A stretch of 64,000 nt of DNA from Massospora cicadina (GCA_022478985.1 JAKSZP010009197.1:124001-188000); one strand, 5' to 3'; positions 46,882-59,449 are shown, counted from the stretch's first letter. Notes: generated from the sequence alone by a model not told the origin. Made by a program: numbers and translations.

Positions 46882-47124
46882 TTACCAGTTTTTAAGGTGT
46901 TCATGTGTTCCAATAAACAACTCCTCTTCCACGCCCTCCACAACGCTAAACCTGTGTAAGGGTATTCCTTTTACTAAAATTCCCAAAAGTATATACCTGA
47001 AGACTACTAGTCTGAAATAATCACCTAGACTTCTTTGCAAACCATTCATTAAAGATGCTGCCACAGCATCCTTGTATGACTTAAAAAAGGTATACCCACA
47101 CTTCTGCAATCTTCTCTTAGTCAC
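46882..47124 (-). other. 80-codon ORF, unrecognised
   Basis: It encodes MTKRRLQKCGYTFFKSYKD and continues to an acidic end, EGVEEELFIGTHEHLKNW. Its mixed composition is less typical of random AT-rich frames, and it lies alone. DAVAASLMNGLQRSLGDYF has a faint resemblance to the ORF1-family segment around DKAIINLSQTVM, which I do not consider proof. It may be a fragment of a retroelement protein. Confidence 0.25.
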
Positions 47125-47853
47125 AAAATGTATATATGGAGGTAAAAATTCATCTGAGTATGTGAAATCACTACATACTGAGCAACTAATTAGGTAGACT
47201 TATCAATTAAATAATAACCTCATGTCACATATGGCTAAAAGCTTATTTAAAAATTATTTTAGCCCTTAAAAAGTTTCTGAAGTGCCTGAAACTGGACATT
47301 ACACCCCAACTTCTCCTTTCTACCAACATCTACTAGCCTTGCCGCCACAGTGGATATGCTGGAAAATTTTAATTTTTCTTATTTTTTTCACCCCAAAAAA
47401 TGATAATAAAGCTCTTAGTATCTCATATTGATCTGGATCCACCAGTAGAAAATGAAGATATTTTCAGATAGACATACCTAATAAGGGACTTTTTCAAGGT
47501 GTATAATAGTGTTTGATCTTATTAAAACTTTCTTTTTATAAATATAGAAAGCATACTAAAAATAAAAGAAATTCATAAAAATATTAGATAATACTATTTA
47601 GAGACACAACAAAATGAAAGAAGAATAAATACTAAATTTGAACCATAAATAAGTTCTTATGTGGCAGGGTTCTTCTGACAATAATAATCTTGTACAAGAA
47701 AGTTTTACCAAGCTTTACTCAGTAGATACTAATTCAATTAAAATAATCAAGTTGGCTTTGAAAGTTTGTATTAAATTTATCAACCTTATTGATTAACTAG
47801 CCAATTTAGCTAGATTCAATTGTGTTTATGAGTAATCAGATAATTTTAATCTA
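47125..47853. other. AT-rich, nothing recognised
   Basis: Only short frames are present, with no repeat ends or motifs. Confidence 0.45.
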
Positions 47854-48400
47854 TTTTTTAGCACTAGTGGTGCCCAACCCAAAAGGGGAGGCCACCACGC
47901 ATCTTTATTTGCAAATGGGCCAAGAAAAGGGATTTTTAGAAATAAAAAATCCTATTATAGCACCTCAGCTAATAGTCTAGGAAGCCATACCATAAGGTGA
48001 TGAAGCTTTGGGGAAACTTTTTTCTGGCGCCCGCTTTAGCTAGCAGACCATGGCAGACACCATTGGGGTAGGAGAGCAGCAACATTTGGCATAAGGAGGT
48101 ATAATTGTGGGTTTTCTTTGTCGATGAGGCTGTCAGTATCCATTATTCCAATGTATCAAGCAAGTTGATGCTCAGCATAAAGTGATGAGAGCAGGCACAC
48201 ATATTAATGACTTGATGTGCCAGCAAGTTTTGGGATAATTGGGGTTGAAAAGAAGTTTTTGATGCATTAATAAAAGCGTGGATTACACCAAAAGCAAGCA
48301 CCTCATTTTCATACTTCACATAATTATAATCTATCAATTTGGTTTTTATATTAATATGACCATCAATGAGTTTAAAAACCAATAAACATATCACTTTAAG
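47854..48400 (-). mobile_element. Copy G: 5'-truncated end of the ORF1-only family
   Basis: On the minus strand the copy encodes KYENEVLAFGVIHAFINASK, then HHFMLSINLLDTLE and KKTHNYTSLC. These parallel KYEIDDLDFGASHVCINTLK, LRINLLNMLSRWTP and KKTHNYTSLCPVLL in F. It closes with CCCCTTTTGGGTTGGGCACC, then ACTAGTGCTAAAAAA, after an AATAAAGATGCGTGG polyadenylation-like box. Its 5' end lies near 48330-48400. This 3' end is closely similar to the tail of the micro-retroposons. Confidence 0.75.
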
Positions 48401-48430
48401 AAATCACAAACTACTCAGTAAAATCATAAA

Positions 48431-48670
48431 ACTTATTGAAATAACTTACCACCAACCACTTGACAAAAACCAATTGAGACTATTTAATTTAACTAACCAT
48501 CAGCCATTTAGCCAAAACCAATCTCCTATCTAATCAACCAAAAATCCACCAACTACTTACCTGAAACCCTCAATCCTCAAAAATCAGCCAAAAATTACTA
48601 ATCAACTGGCTAAAACCAATTGTTGAACTTATAAAAACAGCCAATAATTACCAATTTCTTAAGAAACCTA
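48431..48670. repeat. CCAA-rich degenerate tract, inverted relative to 51600-51860
   Basis: It is rich in ccaaaa, accaacc and cagcca motifs. Its reverse complement contains agtggttggtgg, aatttttggctgattt and a taggagattggttttggc-like block, all of which recur at 51646-51810. Open frames are short. Confidence 0.5.
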
Positions 48671-48875
48671 TGAACCTATTGATTTATATGAATATTTAAA
48701 GCGCACAGCAAAAGTGATATGATTACCATTTTATCTTATATTTTACAAGATATTAGCTTATCTTAAATAATAAAATAATTTCTTAAAATAGTATACTCCC
48801 TTTTTTAAATGTTATAAAGTATATGTCAAGTAGGTGATTTTTGGCGCATTTGTTCGTGAGATAATGTGTTTCATA

Positions 48876-48902
48876 CATACATGCATACATGCATATATCT
48901 AT
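48876..48902. repeat. catacatg/catg microsatellite
   Basis: The tetranucleotide-like run catacatacatgcatac continues as atgcatatatc. Confidence 0.7.
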
Positions 48903-49285
48903 ATTGGTCTCCTACCAATAATGATATTTCACCCATCTTGAACCTCATCCCCAAGATTATCCCATTCCCTTACTCTCTGCTTTAGATAATTAGATTTTAG
49001 GGGGAATCAGAGATGAGAATCCCTCAGTCAAAATTACCCTCTGCTATGCCAGGGTATGGTATAACTACTCTGCCAGAAGAGTAGTTGGCTAATTTGTTTG
49101 CTTTATAAACTTTTTTGTATCACTTATGCCAAATGGTAACGTTCTTTTTTGTTCCCCTACTCTTATTAGTATCTTTCATAATATTCTTTTATCCTGCTTT
49201 ATTCACTTTTTTGTAAAATTTACTTCAAAGTTTTAGTTTATCAAGTTTACTAAAACTTTACTTTTTCACCAATTTTCCACATATG

Positions 49286-50720
49286 TCAAACTTGACATCT
49301 TCTACTCCTGAATGGTATGGTGGGGCACCATCCCTAGTGTTTATACGCTGCTGCAAAAGCGTGCTCAGGCTTGCACATCTAGCCACAACTCCCTCTGGTC
49401 AATTTGTACCACTTAAGAATCTCGCCATTCATCTCACATCCCCATGTGGAGCTTAAAAGCCTCTGATGCTCCCCTATACCAACAAAAAACTCAGCCTTTG
49501 TTTCAAATATGGAGCCTTTTTCTATATTCAGATGCAGCCATTATTAATGTAGCCCTGTCAGTTATGAAACATGCTGGAATTATAGAATTTTACCCCTATT
49601 AGGGGTATATCAATCTTAGCTTTTTGAGTGAGGCTGATGCCTCTATTGTGCCAACGCTACCCTTGAATTTAAGGGCATCCACTTCCCACAACACGCACTT
49701 AGTGCCTGTGGATGCCACTCTCATAGTTTAAGTTGTGTTTTTGCCTACCCACCTTCCCCCTAAAATTTTTCATTAAAGAACTGGTTGAAGAATTGACCGC
49801 TTATGGTTCTGACCTCATTTTCCAATTTGTGGTCCCTAATGGGGCCAAGCATACTTTCAGTCCTTGCACATTAAAAACAATTTACTTTCCTACTGTAAAA
49901 TTATTCAAATTATTCCACCTTATACAACTATAAAACTGCCTTAATCACTATTTTTAGGCCTATGTTGATAATGGATGTGCTATTTCTGTTTCTTGCTTTG
50001 GGTTGGACCACTCAAAGAAGAAGTGTCCTGCCCTTTACAAGGCCATGGTCTCCATTCCTCCTCAACCACTACTGGTTGCACCATAGTTGAGCCCTTTTAG
50101 AAATCTTGCTTGGGTCACAATTCTCCCTCACCCACCTTCAAAAATTTTGGGTGTTGCAGAATTGAGATCAGCAAAAAAATATAAAATCATGTAATGTGTA
50201 ACAACCTGTTTTGGCTAAGCCATCATCCAAATCAAGTTATCACAAATTTCTTGTCTTACTGCTCTTCTCACCCAATCAACACCAGTTGCAGGTCCAATTT
50301 TTCCTGGTCTAAATCTGTCCAATGTCTCAAATGGAATGATGAGGCTTATTGCCCTCATAGGTGAATCCAATACTTGACTAGGCTGATAATTCTGCTGCTG
50401 ACATGACACTTGTTCATTATTATTTTAAGAAAGTCAGCCCTACATATAAAACATTATACCAACTGATCGCCAAAACGTCTGATGTCCCCAGAAAATATGT
50501 TATGTCAATATCTTCTTAACACAATGGTCCCTTGAGTTTTGGTGTTCATATGCCCCATTTCCCTGAAGACTTCCCATTTGATGCTAAAAATGAAATCCTT
50601 ACTATGGTTTACATGTCAGATAACTCCATTATAAGATCTTCAGCACTAAGTGATAATCATGTTGCTAAACTCATAAGGCCAAGTCTAATTTTTCTGATAA
50701 CAATTTTTACTCTTTAAAGT
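49286..50720 (+). pseudogene. Copy H: non-LTR ORF1-family protein
   Basis: It starts MSNLTSSTPEWYGGAPSLVF at 49286, then LYSDAAIINVALSVMKHAG (about 49525), INLSFLSEADAS (about 49610), LPTHLPPKIF (about 49738) and ELVEELTAYGSDLIFQFVVP (about 49778-49840), parallel to I and F. A knuckle-like CFGLDHSKKKCP lies at about 49992-50030; the first Cys pair is reduced, as in F (CFELDHLKHKCP). The remainder, to FPFDAKNEILTMVYMSDNS (about 50573-50630), may be the C-terminal domain. Stops and shifts are common. Confidence 0.7.
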
Positions 50721-52479
50721 GAGAATGAGCTTGTAAATTACATTAAAGTATTGCACTTAGAATTCATTATAGATGAGACTATCCTTAATCCTTCAAACAC
50801 CAACCATATACAGGTAATGCGCCTGCCCCTATTCATTCTTCCCTTGCATTTTCTCTAACATTTACCTCACTCACCTTCTCCTTTGGCTATGTAGGGTAGG
50901 GGAACCTACTCTAGTATGCTAGAGGTTAACACAGGGTATTTGCATTTTGTTTTTTATTTGCCTTTTTATTATACTTTTAATAAGAAGGGTCCCCTAATCC
51001 CCTTTATTTTGAATAAACATATATATATACATACACATATATATATTAATTAATATTTATATAGATGGATAATCAGTTGCAGGTCTCAATCATATGATAT
51101 TCAGTTTAAAGTTTATGTAACATAAAATATTTCAGATATATTTATATAAATGCTTTATACTAAAATATAAACATTACTCCATCGTTCTTCCTTTGAACAC
51201 TTAATAAATAAGGTACATTATGCATTGTATTTTATTTTGGGCTTTCAGTTCTAATCCGTGGTGACTAGTTCTATTAAAACAGTATTGACGCTAACAATCT
51301 GTAGCCATTTTCCCTAATGTCCTTACAATATGGCTTTATAATCTTAGTTTACCTAACAAAGCCATCTCAAATTGGAAAATTACTAGTATCTGTAGCATTA
51401 TATATAATAATAAAAACAAGCTTGGCTGTGTGTGTGCAATGCCCAGTCAAAACTAAAGCATTTAGAGCTTTAATTTTGTATATAGGTGGATGGGATCCAT
51501 GTGCATCTTAAAGCCAGATTATAATTTTTATAATAAAATAAAAAATCTTATATGTAAAAAATGAAAATTTTATGTTTCAATGGCAATCGGTATTGTTACG
51601 GTTGAGCATTTTAATATGGTTTATTAATAGTTTAAATGGTTTGCCAAGTGGTTGGTGGTCATTTGGCTATATTATCAAATTAATCGTTTTAGTAAATTGA
51701 AAGTGCTTGGCTGATTTCATAATTTAAATGGTTTTGCAAAGTGTTTGGTGGTTTGGGTTAATTCAGTAGGAGGATTAGTTTGGGCGAATAAAATATTAAT
51801 TTTTGGCTGATTTGATAAGTTTGATTGCTATTTTCTTATCTATGTCCATCGACTAATTTATATAAACTAATTGAAAAAAATTAATTGTTAATGGTCAGTT
51901 TACCTTGAATAAACAGTATTATCTGTTAAATTATACCCACAAAAAATGCGGGGTAAAATGGGCTATCAACATGACAGAAACTTAATTTATTTCCTAAAAA
52001 ACAACTGTCTTTCAATGACTTAATTGAAATTGACATCTTAGCCTCATGTTTTAAAAGGATAAATTATGATTTTTAATCATAATATAAGAAACAATGGATA
52101 TTTAAACTAATTTTTTATATATATTAGCATATTAACTTTGGGTTCATTTATAAAAAATGAGTGAAGCCGTGGCTAACTACTAGTAATTTACTATTTTTAA
52201 GAACCTAATTTCTACTTTGATAACAGATTAAGTTGTAATACTATAGATCTTTGATATACTTACTGAAGAAGTTTAGAACATAAATCCTCTGGAATTAAAG
52301 ATTATCATTTATAAATTCATAAAAATTATAAAAGTGTGCTTTTTTTAAGCTTGATATATTGCGTAAAATCTTTAAAGATAATTTCTTAGATATTAGTATT
52401 TAAAATATCTATATAAAAACAGTATTAAAGCAATATACATAATTTTTTTACTTAAACTACTTACTATCTTGACTTGAGT
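50721..52479. other. AT-rich region with TA microsatellite
   Basis: A ta/ca microsatellite lies at about 51019-51060. No gene is seen. The T/G-rich tract 51600-51860 is listed separately. Confidence 0.5.
51600..51860. repeat. TTGG-rich degenerate tract, inverted copy of 48431-48670
   Basis: It contains aagtggttggtggt, tttggtggtttgggtt, taggaggattagtttgggcg and aatttttggctgattt, each matching the reverse complement of the tract at 48431-48670 although not in a simple order. The two lie about 3 kb apart in opposite orientation. Confidence 0.5.
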
Positions 52480-53700
52480 TATAATTGATGGTGTAAACTG
52501 GCAGTATAAGGGAGAGATTTTAAACGCCAAGCATGTTAAGCTGGATGTACTACTTATATAAAGCATACACTGGACCAGCGCTGGGTAAGGGCTAAGCATG
52601 CCCAACTAGGTACTAAAGCATTATATATCTTAAAATGTTAATGTTGAAATTTGCCCTTAAGGAGTGAAGCCCTGACCTGAGATATCCAACTTTATTCTTT
52701 TTCAACTCAACTCAGGATAGTATTTCCTATTAGTTTTATCAATTGATGCTTTGTCAGGCCTAAGGTTCAAACTGTTAATAACTTTAAGTTTCAATGCTCC
52801 AAGCAACATATTTATAGTGCCAGTTTTTTAAAACAAATGCCTATGTTAAATCAGCTTTAAAGTTATTCACTATCTGATAAGGTATAGTGATTATATCATC
52901 TAGATTATAGTCCTTTCACTCTAGGGAACAAGGATTTAGTTCATCCTTGTTTCACCTTGTCCTCAACTTTACCTTCTCTTAGAGCATCTTTATCTGTTTT
53001 ATTTCTTATAGTAGTAAAGACTAAGATAGTACTCCTGATATTCCTAATTTCAGCTTGGTAAGCACTGATTATTCCTTGTAGACTGTATTTATCCCCAAAT
53101 TCTCCTAGCACTATAAAAAGTTTATTTTTAATAAAAATTTTCCTATACTTATTTAATTTTAACTTAGTAGTTCTCTCAATATCTCTTGACTTCCTTTTAT
53201 TTACTTTAAGTCTCTTATAGCAAGTAGATAATCAGCAGTGATCATTCTTCCAACGTGAGCTTCAATGGACTGCCTTGATCTAGATATTAGGCCACTTTCA
53301 AGGAAGCTGGTTTCCCAACAATTACATCAAATGATGTAGAAAAACCTATATAATTAATAAAATGGGTCGCTATACCTGATTTCAGTATTAGGATCTGGAC
53401 AGAGCTCCCAATATAAAGTTTCTTAATTTTGGCATTTCCTTCCATCAATTAAAAAGCTCACGCATGGACATATCTGAGCTACTGTACTTCATCTAAAGGT
53501 AGTCTAGTTTTATAGGCTGAATTTGGATTAATACCATGCAAATAATCCTGACTCATACCTAATAACCCATAATCATTTTTAGATCAATTTTCTGTTAGTT
53601 GACTTCATCATAGGATAACCTATCAAAATTCATATCTGATGGTTTTTGGGCCACCCTAGCCGCAAACCTCCTTAAGGGGGTAGCCATCAACCTAGTTACA
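52480..53700. repeat. Old diverged copy of LTR family L (probably interrupted)
   Basis: 52556-52612 (acactggaccagcgctgggt, then aagcatgcccaactaggtac) aligns with accctggaccaacgctgggt and tatgcccaggttgggac in the solo LTR at 42665. Near 53600 the run gttagttgacttc, followed by aacctatc, matches gttggttgacttc and aacctatc at 43127. The spacing between these blocks is larger than in the solo LTRs, so it is probably interrupted. Ends are not defined. Confidence 0.5.
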
Positions 53701-53920
53701 TTAATATTATAAAAATTGAACGCTGTTTCAACTCAAAATTATTATGTCTGTAATGTTTTTGAGTATATTTCACAGGGCCTATAATGTGACTATCAACTTT
53801 TAAGTGACTCCTACTTATAGTGTATTCATGTTGTTGCCTTTCTGTGCAGCTTAGCACCCTTTGTGACCTTAGTTGTCTTGCATATATGTCACCAAGTGTG
53901 GGCACCTTCATCAGTGTCTT

Positions 53921-55789
53921 TTTAGCAATAGTGGTGCCCAACTCAAAAGGGGGAGCTGCCACGCATCTTTATTCGCAAATAAGCCAAGCAAAGTAATTAT
54001 CAAAAAAATAATATGGCATCTCATCTAACAGCATAGGAAGCCTATCAGAAGGTGAAGAAGCTTTGGGGAAACTTTTGTCCAGAGCCTGCTTTAGCTGAAT
54101 GACCATGGCGGACGACATTAGGGGTAGGAGCATCAGTAACACGGGGCATAAGGAGGTATAGTTGTGGGTTTTCTTCATTTATGATGCTGTTGGTGTCCAT
54201 CGACTCAACATATTGAGCAAGTTGATTCTCAGTGAAAGTGATGAGAGCTGCACACAAATGAACGACTTGAAGTGCTGGCAGATTTGGGGATGATTGGGGT
54301 CAAAAAGAGAAGCTTTCAATGTGTTGATGCAAACATGGCTAGCACCAAAATCAAGGTCATCAATTTCATACTTAGCATCTTCCTCAAACCATGAGGAAAT
54401 TTGGTATAGGAATACCCTCAACGAGGGGCTCCCTGCCCTGTGTAGATGCTGGAGAAGTAGGGTGTTAGCAGGGGCAGCTGCAGCCTCAACTGCCGTTTTA
54501 CTAACATTTTGTATAAACTAGAAAACCGTTTTTAAGGGTGAAAACGGTGGGGACGCAAATTAGGAGGTTCAACAAAGAGCTCCTCCAAAGCAAAGTACAG
54601 CTTCACATGGTATGGCCGTTCATCTTCATCAATCCATTTGAGAGCCTCAAATGGATTGGATTCAGACAGCGTTGGGCCAGCCACTGGAAGTGCATAGGCA
54701 GGAGCATTGGCCACACGCTGTTGAACACAGCAGCTCAGATGAAACTGGTTCAGCCATTGAGTCAGGATTTTTTAATCCAATTGAATTATTTAAAAAATGA
54801 AATTTTTTGTGATTAGGCACTGCTTTGGGAGCATCGCCAGATTTCCCTAAGGTTGGGGGCAGGAAGATCAAGCCCTATTAAAAGAATTGGGGCTAAATGC
54901 TGCTGGCCCAATGCTGGAGGGAGGAGCAGTGTAAATGGTGGAAATGAAACCATGGGGCACTTGTGCTTCAAGTGGTCAAGCTCAAAGCACAAAGGGAAAA
55001 TGGCGTGGCCGTTTTTGATGCGCGCCCAGATTGGGTGATCAGGGTCAGATCTGATCACGGTGTGGGGAAGATTGTGAGGTAGGAATCATTAAGAAATGTG
55101 TAGGTCATCACAAAGGCGTGTGGCCCTGCCAGATGATCCGCCCCATTAAAACCATAAACTTCAACACAGAGTTTGTACCTTTAAAAGCCAAACTCTCCAT
55201 GAACATGTAGCAGAGTTTTCAGGGAAGATATAGGAGACAACCCAGGGGAATGAACCACCAAAGTGGTTTCATCTGGTAGCCAGGTTCAAATGTTATTGAG
55301 GGGATTTTTTAAAAACTAATGGCAGCTTGGATGTTGCCACCGCATTGTCTTCAGAGTGGAAGCTGAGGTCAAAGTACCCTTTAAGGGGGTGTAAGTCAAT
55401 ATAGACATTGGATTTAAAAATTCTGTGGCCATCTCAATGATGGCTGCACTTGCATATGCTAAGAGATTCTCATATTTGACCTGGAGGCCAAAACGCAAGC
55501 TGCTCCATGGGAGCATCACCTGGGATATTGCAAGGTGGTGGGCCGAGTCCCCAAGGGTGGAAATAATGCCCAGTAGTGTTGGGAAGTCTAGCAGAGCCAA
55601 CCTAGGCACGCTTTGGTGGAAGCCAAAATACAATAAATGGAGGCTCGTCACAACCCCAAAACTGTTTCAGCAGGCGTCAATTTCATCAATGTTGGTAAGC
55701 TTTGGCTCAATCAAGTGGTCTTAATTGTAGTTTTTTTTAAATTTCAAATTTTGCTTCATTATTAATTATTAAAGCAAAAAGATCCTTCC
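53921..55789 (-). mobile_element. Element F: ORF1-only non-LTR retroposon with TSD
   Basis: A 10-bp duplication, tcagtgtctt, flanks it (53911-53920 and 55790-55799). On the minus strand it reads an ORF1-family protein: LTPAETV start near 55690, ASAAIIEMATEFLNP (about 55440), PLKGTLTSASTLK (about 55380), ADHLAGPHAFVM (about 55120), the CFELDHLKHKCP knuckle-like motif (about 54970), EVKYEID-like EDAKYEIDDLDFGASHV (about 54335-54390), then KKTHNYTSLCPVLL. The 3' end, AATAAAGATGCGTGGCAGCT, is followed by GTTGGGCACCACTATTGCTA and A5. There is no endonuclease or RT and no room for them: the whole unit is 1.87 kb between its duplications. It must have been moved by another element. Confidence 0.82.
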
Positions 55790-55799
55790 TCAGTGTCTT

Positions 55800-57693
55800 G
55801 TTTGATATGTCTTTAATTTTTAATTACATGGTGATCTGGGTTTTAATCCCATATCTTCTCTAGGAATAGAGGAGCTACATACACTCTCCTTACTATTTAG
55901 TAAATAGACTACTAGATCATTTACATTATTAAAAATAGGCTCTAAAGTAGGGTGCTTAGAGTAGAGTATGGACTTAATGACTATTGCCTTCTAAGTTTAA
56001 TCTTTAGTAGATGAATAATGAGATTTTTTAAGGCTGTGTTGGCATTGTGCACCAATGCCATGAACAAAGATATTTAATAACAAGGCTGTTTATAAGATTC
56101 CTGAACCACATAATGCTGCAAGTGGAGCTACCATTATTTAACATCTTCTGCGCTAATCTATTTTTATCCATTTTCCCCATTAGTTGGTGCAGTATTGTCC
56201 CCAGGTCAGCCCACCTTTTTTTATAGATAAATAAGAAAGTAAGGCTTTAAATGTACATGCATCTTAATTACAAAAAATAGAATATGAATAATGATATTAG
56301 CATATGATGCTTAATGAAGTTTTTAAGTATATAGATTAAATAAATTATTACAAAACAATTCTTAAGTACTAAGAGAAGTAAGATATAATAAAGATAAGAT
56401 CCATTTAACAACTAGAGAATTAAATTCATTTCATACCAGAGTAAGTAACCATTACTAAGGCTTAAATATATATTTGGATATACAAGGAATGACTAGAGGT
56501 AATTTATATAGTGTAAACAGATCTCCTAGCTAATTGCTAGGCTATATGAGTTATAAAGCTTACCATATCAGATTATGTGAAAGTGATAACACAATATAGC
56601 ATATTGATGAAATTAATTGAGAGCACAAAATATGACTGGCTACAAAGAATTATTACCAAATTTAAAATGTTTTAAAAATTCCTGAGGGGAGAAACATTAT
56701 AGTTAATTGTATCAAAAGGAAAAAGGTTAAAAGAATTTCTAATCAATTTATAGTCTGATAATGTATTAGTAGATGTACAGTTATATTGAGTTTTCTCTTT
56801 ATTATTTCTATTTAGAATTTTCTTTAATGGCATATTCTAAGATTTATTGCATGTTTGCCAGCTATTTGAAGTTTAAAACTTTATTTAACAAATGTGCAAA
56901 GCTAGAATTACATTTATTTTTACAATAATCATATACTTAAAAAGTAGTCATTTTTACCTTTTTGGTTCTTTCAATAAGTCAAGTTTTGTAGATAGCTACA
57001 GTTATTATAAAACATATATATATATGAAAATGATTATCAGACCTCATACTAAATAATGACAGTTAAAATGTTTTTTATAAAATGAACTAGCTGGTAATGA
57101 CAGTAAGGAGTTTTCTGTTTTAAACAAAATCAAACAAATAGATGCTAATTACAATATAATTAAGTCAATTAAATCACACAATTCAGTCAGCTGTATGACA
57201 CTAAAGAGAAATTACATAATTGTTCATTTCATGATAAAAGATTTATATTTTTAGATTTAAAGCAACTATATGTGAGAGTGACATGATGTTTGACACTCAA
57301 GTTTTAAAGTACACAGTGCATGAAAGATAATAATCTTCAGAAATAAGGAGCGCAACCCAAAATTAATTTATCATGACAACTAAAGTTTCTTAAGCAAATT
57401 AGATAAAGCACTACACAAAACACCAAGAGAATCATGTGATACAAAACCAAGAAACTAGCTATTTCTGGAGAGAAACTTCAGCTTTTGAAGTTGGTGTAAT
57501 CTTCTCAAATTATATAATAAGTCCAACCCAAAGTCTAATTATCCATGTGGAAGACTAAAAATATAAGCTATAAGGTTATTCATTGTTATACACCAGTTTC
57601 ATAGCAATATGGGTAGCCCAAGAAGATAATAAAGCAATTGTTAAGTATATTGAAGTAAGATATTATATACCTGAAAAATGAGAAAAAAATGTA
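55800..57693. other. AT-rich gene desert
   Basis: No frames of note and no repeats with recognisable ends. Confidence 0.5.
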
Positions 57694-57757
57694 TAGTTTC
57701 AAGTTCTTTTTTTTTAGTACTAGATGGTCCCAACCCAAGGGGTAGTTTCAAGTTCTT
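57694..57757 (-). mobile_element. Micro-retroposon 3 with 15-bp TSD
   Basis: tagtttcaagttctt at 57694-57708 is repeated exactly at 57743-57757. The 34-bp insert read on the minus strand is CCCCTTGGGTTGGGACCATC, then TAGTACTA and an A run. Confidence 0.9.
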
Positions 57758-58900
57758 GTAACATATTTCTTTGCCAAGTATTTATCTAAAACCATATATA
57801 ATAAATAATTTTTGTTGTGGTGTATGTTAAACAAATTTAATTTTATTTATCTAATTAACTGATATTTTGAGATTCTAGTAATATCTTGACTAGTTTTTAT
57901 CCTCTTTTTCTCCTAATTTCTAACAAAATTTGTAACTTTAAGAGCTGTCACAAAAAGCATTATGCCTATTAATCTAAGTGTGATTTTGCATTACATTGGG
58001 GGTATTTGTGGATCTTTTTCTATGACTCCTTTAGCCTCTCAGAGGCGCCCTATTACTGGTAAAATGGATCAATTTGTGACACTTATATTTACTTTAACCA
58101 AAGGTAACACTCCACCAGATTGTATGGCTGCAAAAGCATAGTTTTTGGGTATATAAAGGCTTCATAGCAAGGGTAGACAATTTTGACAAAGATCAAACTA
58201 CTTTCGAGAACTAGTGTTGAAATTCACTGATCAAATTTAACATTATTGCAGTCTTGGGATATCATCCAACTTCTTCCTGTCTCATAAAACTTCTTCCAGG
58301 ACAACTAGTACTGTTCAACGATGAAAAAGTTGAAAACCAAGACTCCCTCAATCTCATATTCTGGATTACCATCAACAATCATAAGAGTCAACTTACTGAC
58401 CTTGTTTTAATTAATTTGTGAGGCGACTTGCTGTTCATGGGATCTATTCCGCACAGATTCAGGACCAGAACACCATCTGAAAGGGCATGATCATCCTCAT
58501 TAAAAAATTTTACTGATTCTACACTTTGTACATTGATATCTTTTATAAACTTCTTGCATCAATGAGAATATTCTTGTAAACACTAACTCTGAGATGTTCT
58601 TTTTATGTTATTCTCAGGGCACAATGGTATCATATCCAACCTCTCCCTTAGAAGCTTAACGAAAAGGTATCCATGAAAATGAGTGTCCTGCCTTATAGAG
58701 CAGATCTCATACAAGTTTCTGTATTATTCTTAAAAGCTAATCCCTGACTGGTTTCTGGTGTCTAAATCAATTAAACTGATATAAATCAAATAAAAAGGAT
58801 AAACTAACATTTTGTGAAAAAGTTTCTATTAAAAAAGTGAAGTGTTTTTATACTACTTTATAAAAATCGGGATATAAATAAATTTTATACAATATAAATT
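57758..58900 (+). other. AT-rich region with a weak coding relic
   Basis: Plus-strand pieces such as RPITGKMDQFVTLIFTLTKG (about 58047-58105) and RRLAVHGIYSAQIQDQNT (about 58420-58475) suggest an old coding region, but no family can be named. The start of element K (3' end, minus strand) should lie in or just beyond this stretch. I could not locate its LTR. Confidence 0.3.
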
Positions 58901-59449
58901 GGGAATGGGTTAGTAATATTGGGGGTCTTCGTGATTCCTGGTGAAGTGGAATCTGTTTACACTTTATATTCATCATCCATTTGATTTAGTGTTGTATATG
59001 CGAGCTCCTTCTCACGGTGATTATCCCTGAACCACAATGATCATGAACCCTTTGTTCAGTCACCGCTTCTAGGTTAAGGGCTTTAGTTTTTCCTTATGTC
59101 ATTGCTTGGTTATCTAAGATGGTAATATGATGTTTGCCTTCTGTTTTGTCTGACGGAATTTCTTTAATGCGCCTCACATCAGTTTTCCATATGGAAGACA
59201 AAATCTTCTAATTAATTGAATTGGGAATATTCAAATGGAAGCTTCAATTGCTTCCTTTGGCGTAATTTAAATAGGTATTTTCTTCATCAGCTGATTGCAA
59301 AACTATTTTGGATCCATGAAGGTATAAAAGGGGTTCAATTTTCACAGTCCTTATCAACTACTTTGTTGTCTTCATTTGATAATTTTCTTGAGCGTCAGGT
59401 ATCAGAATATTCATATGACGTCATTCTAAGTGCCTGGTAAATTTCTTGG

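Noticed and set aside
48876..48902. Short regular repeats as a CRISPR-like array.
   Set aside because: It is a simple tetranucleotide microsatellite without spacers.
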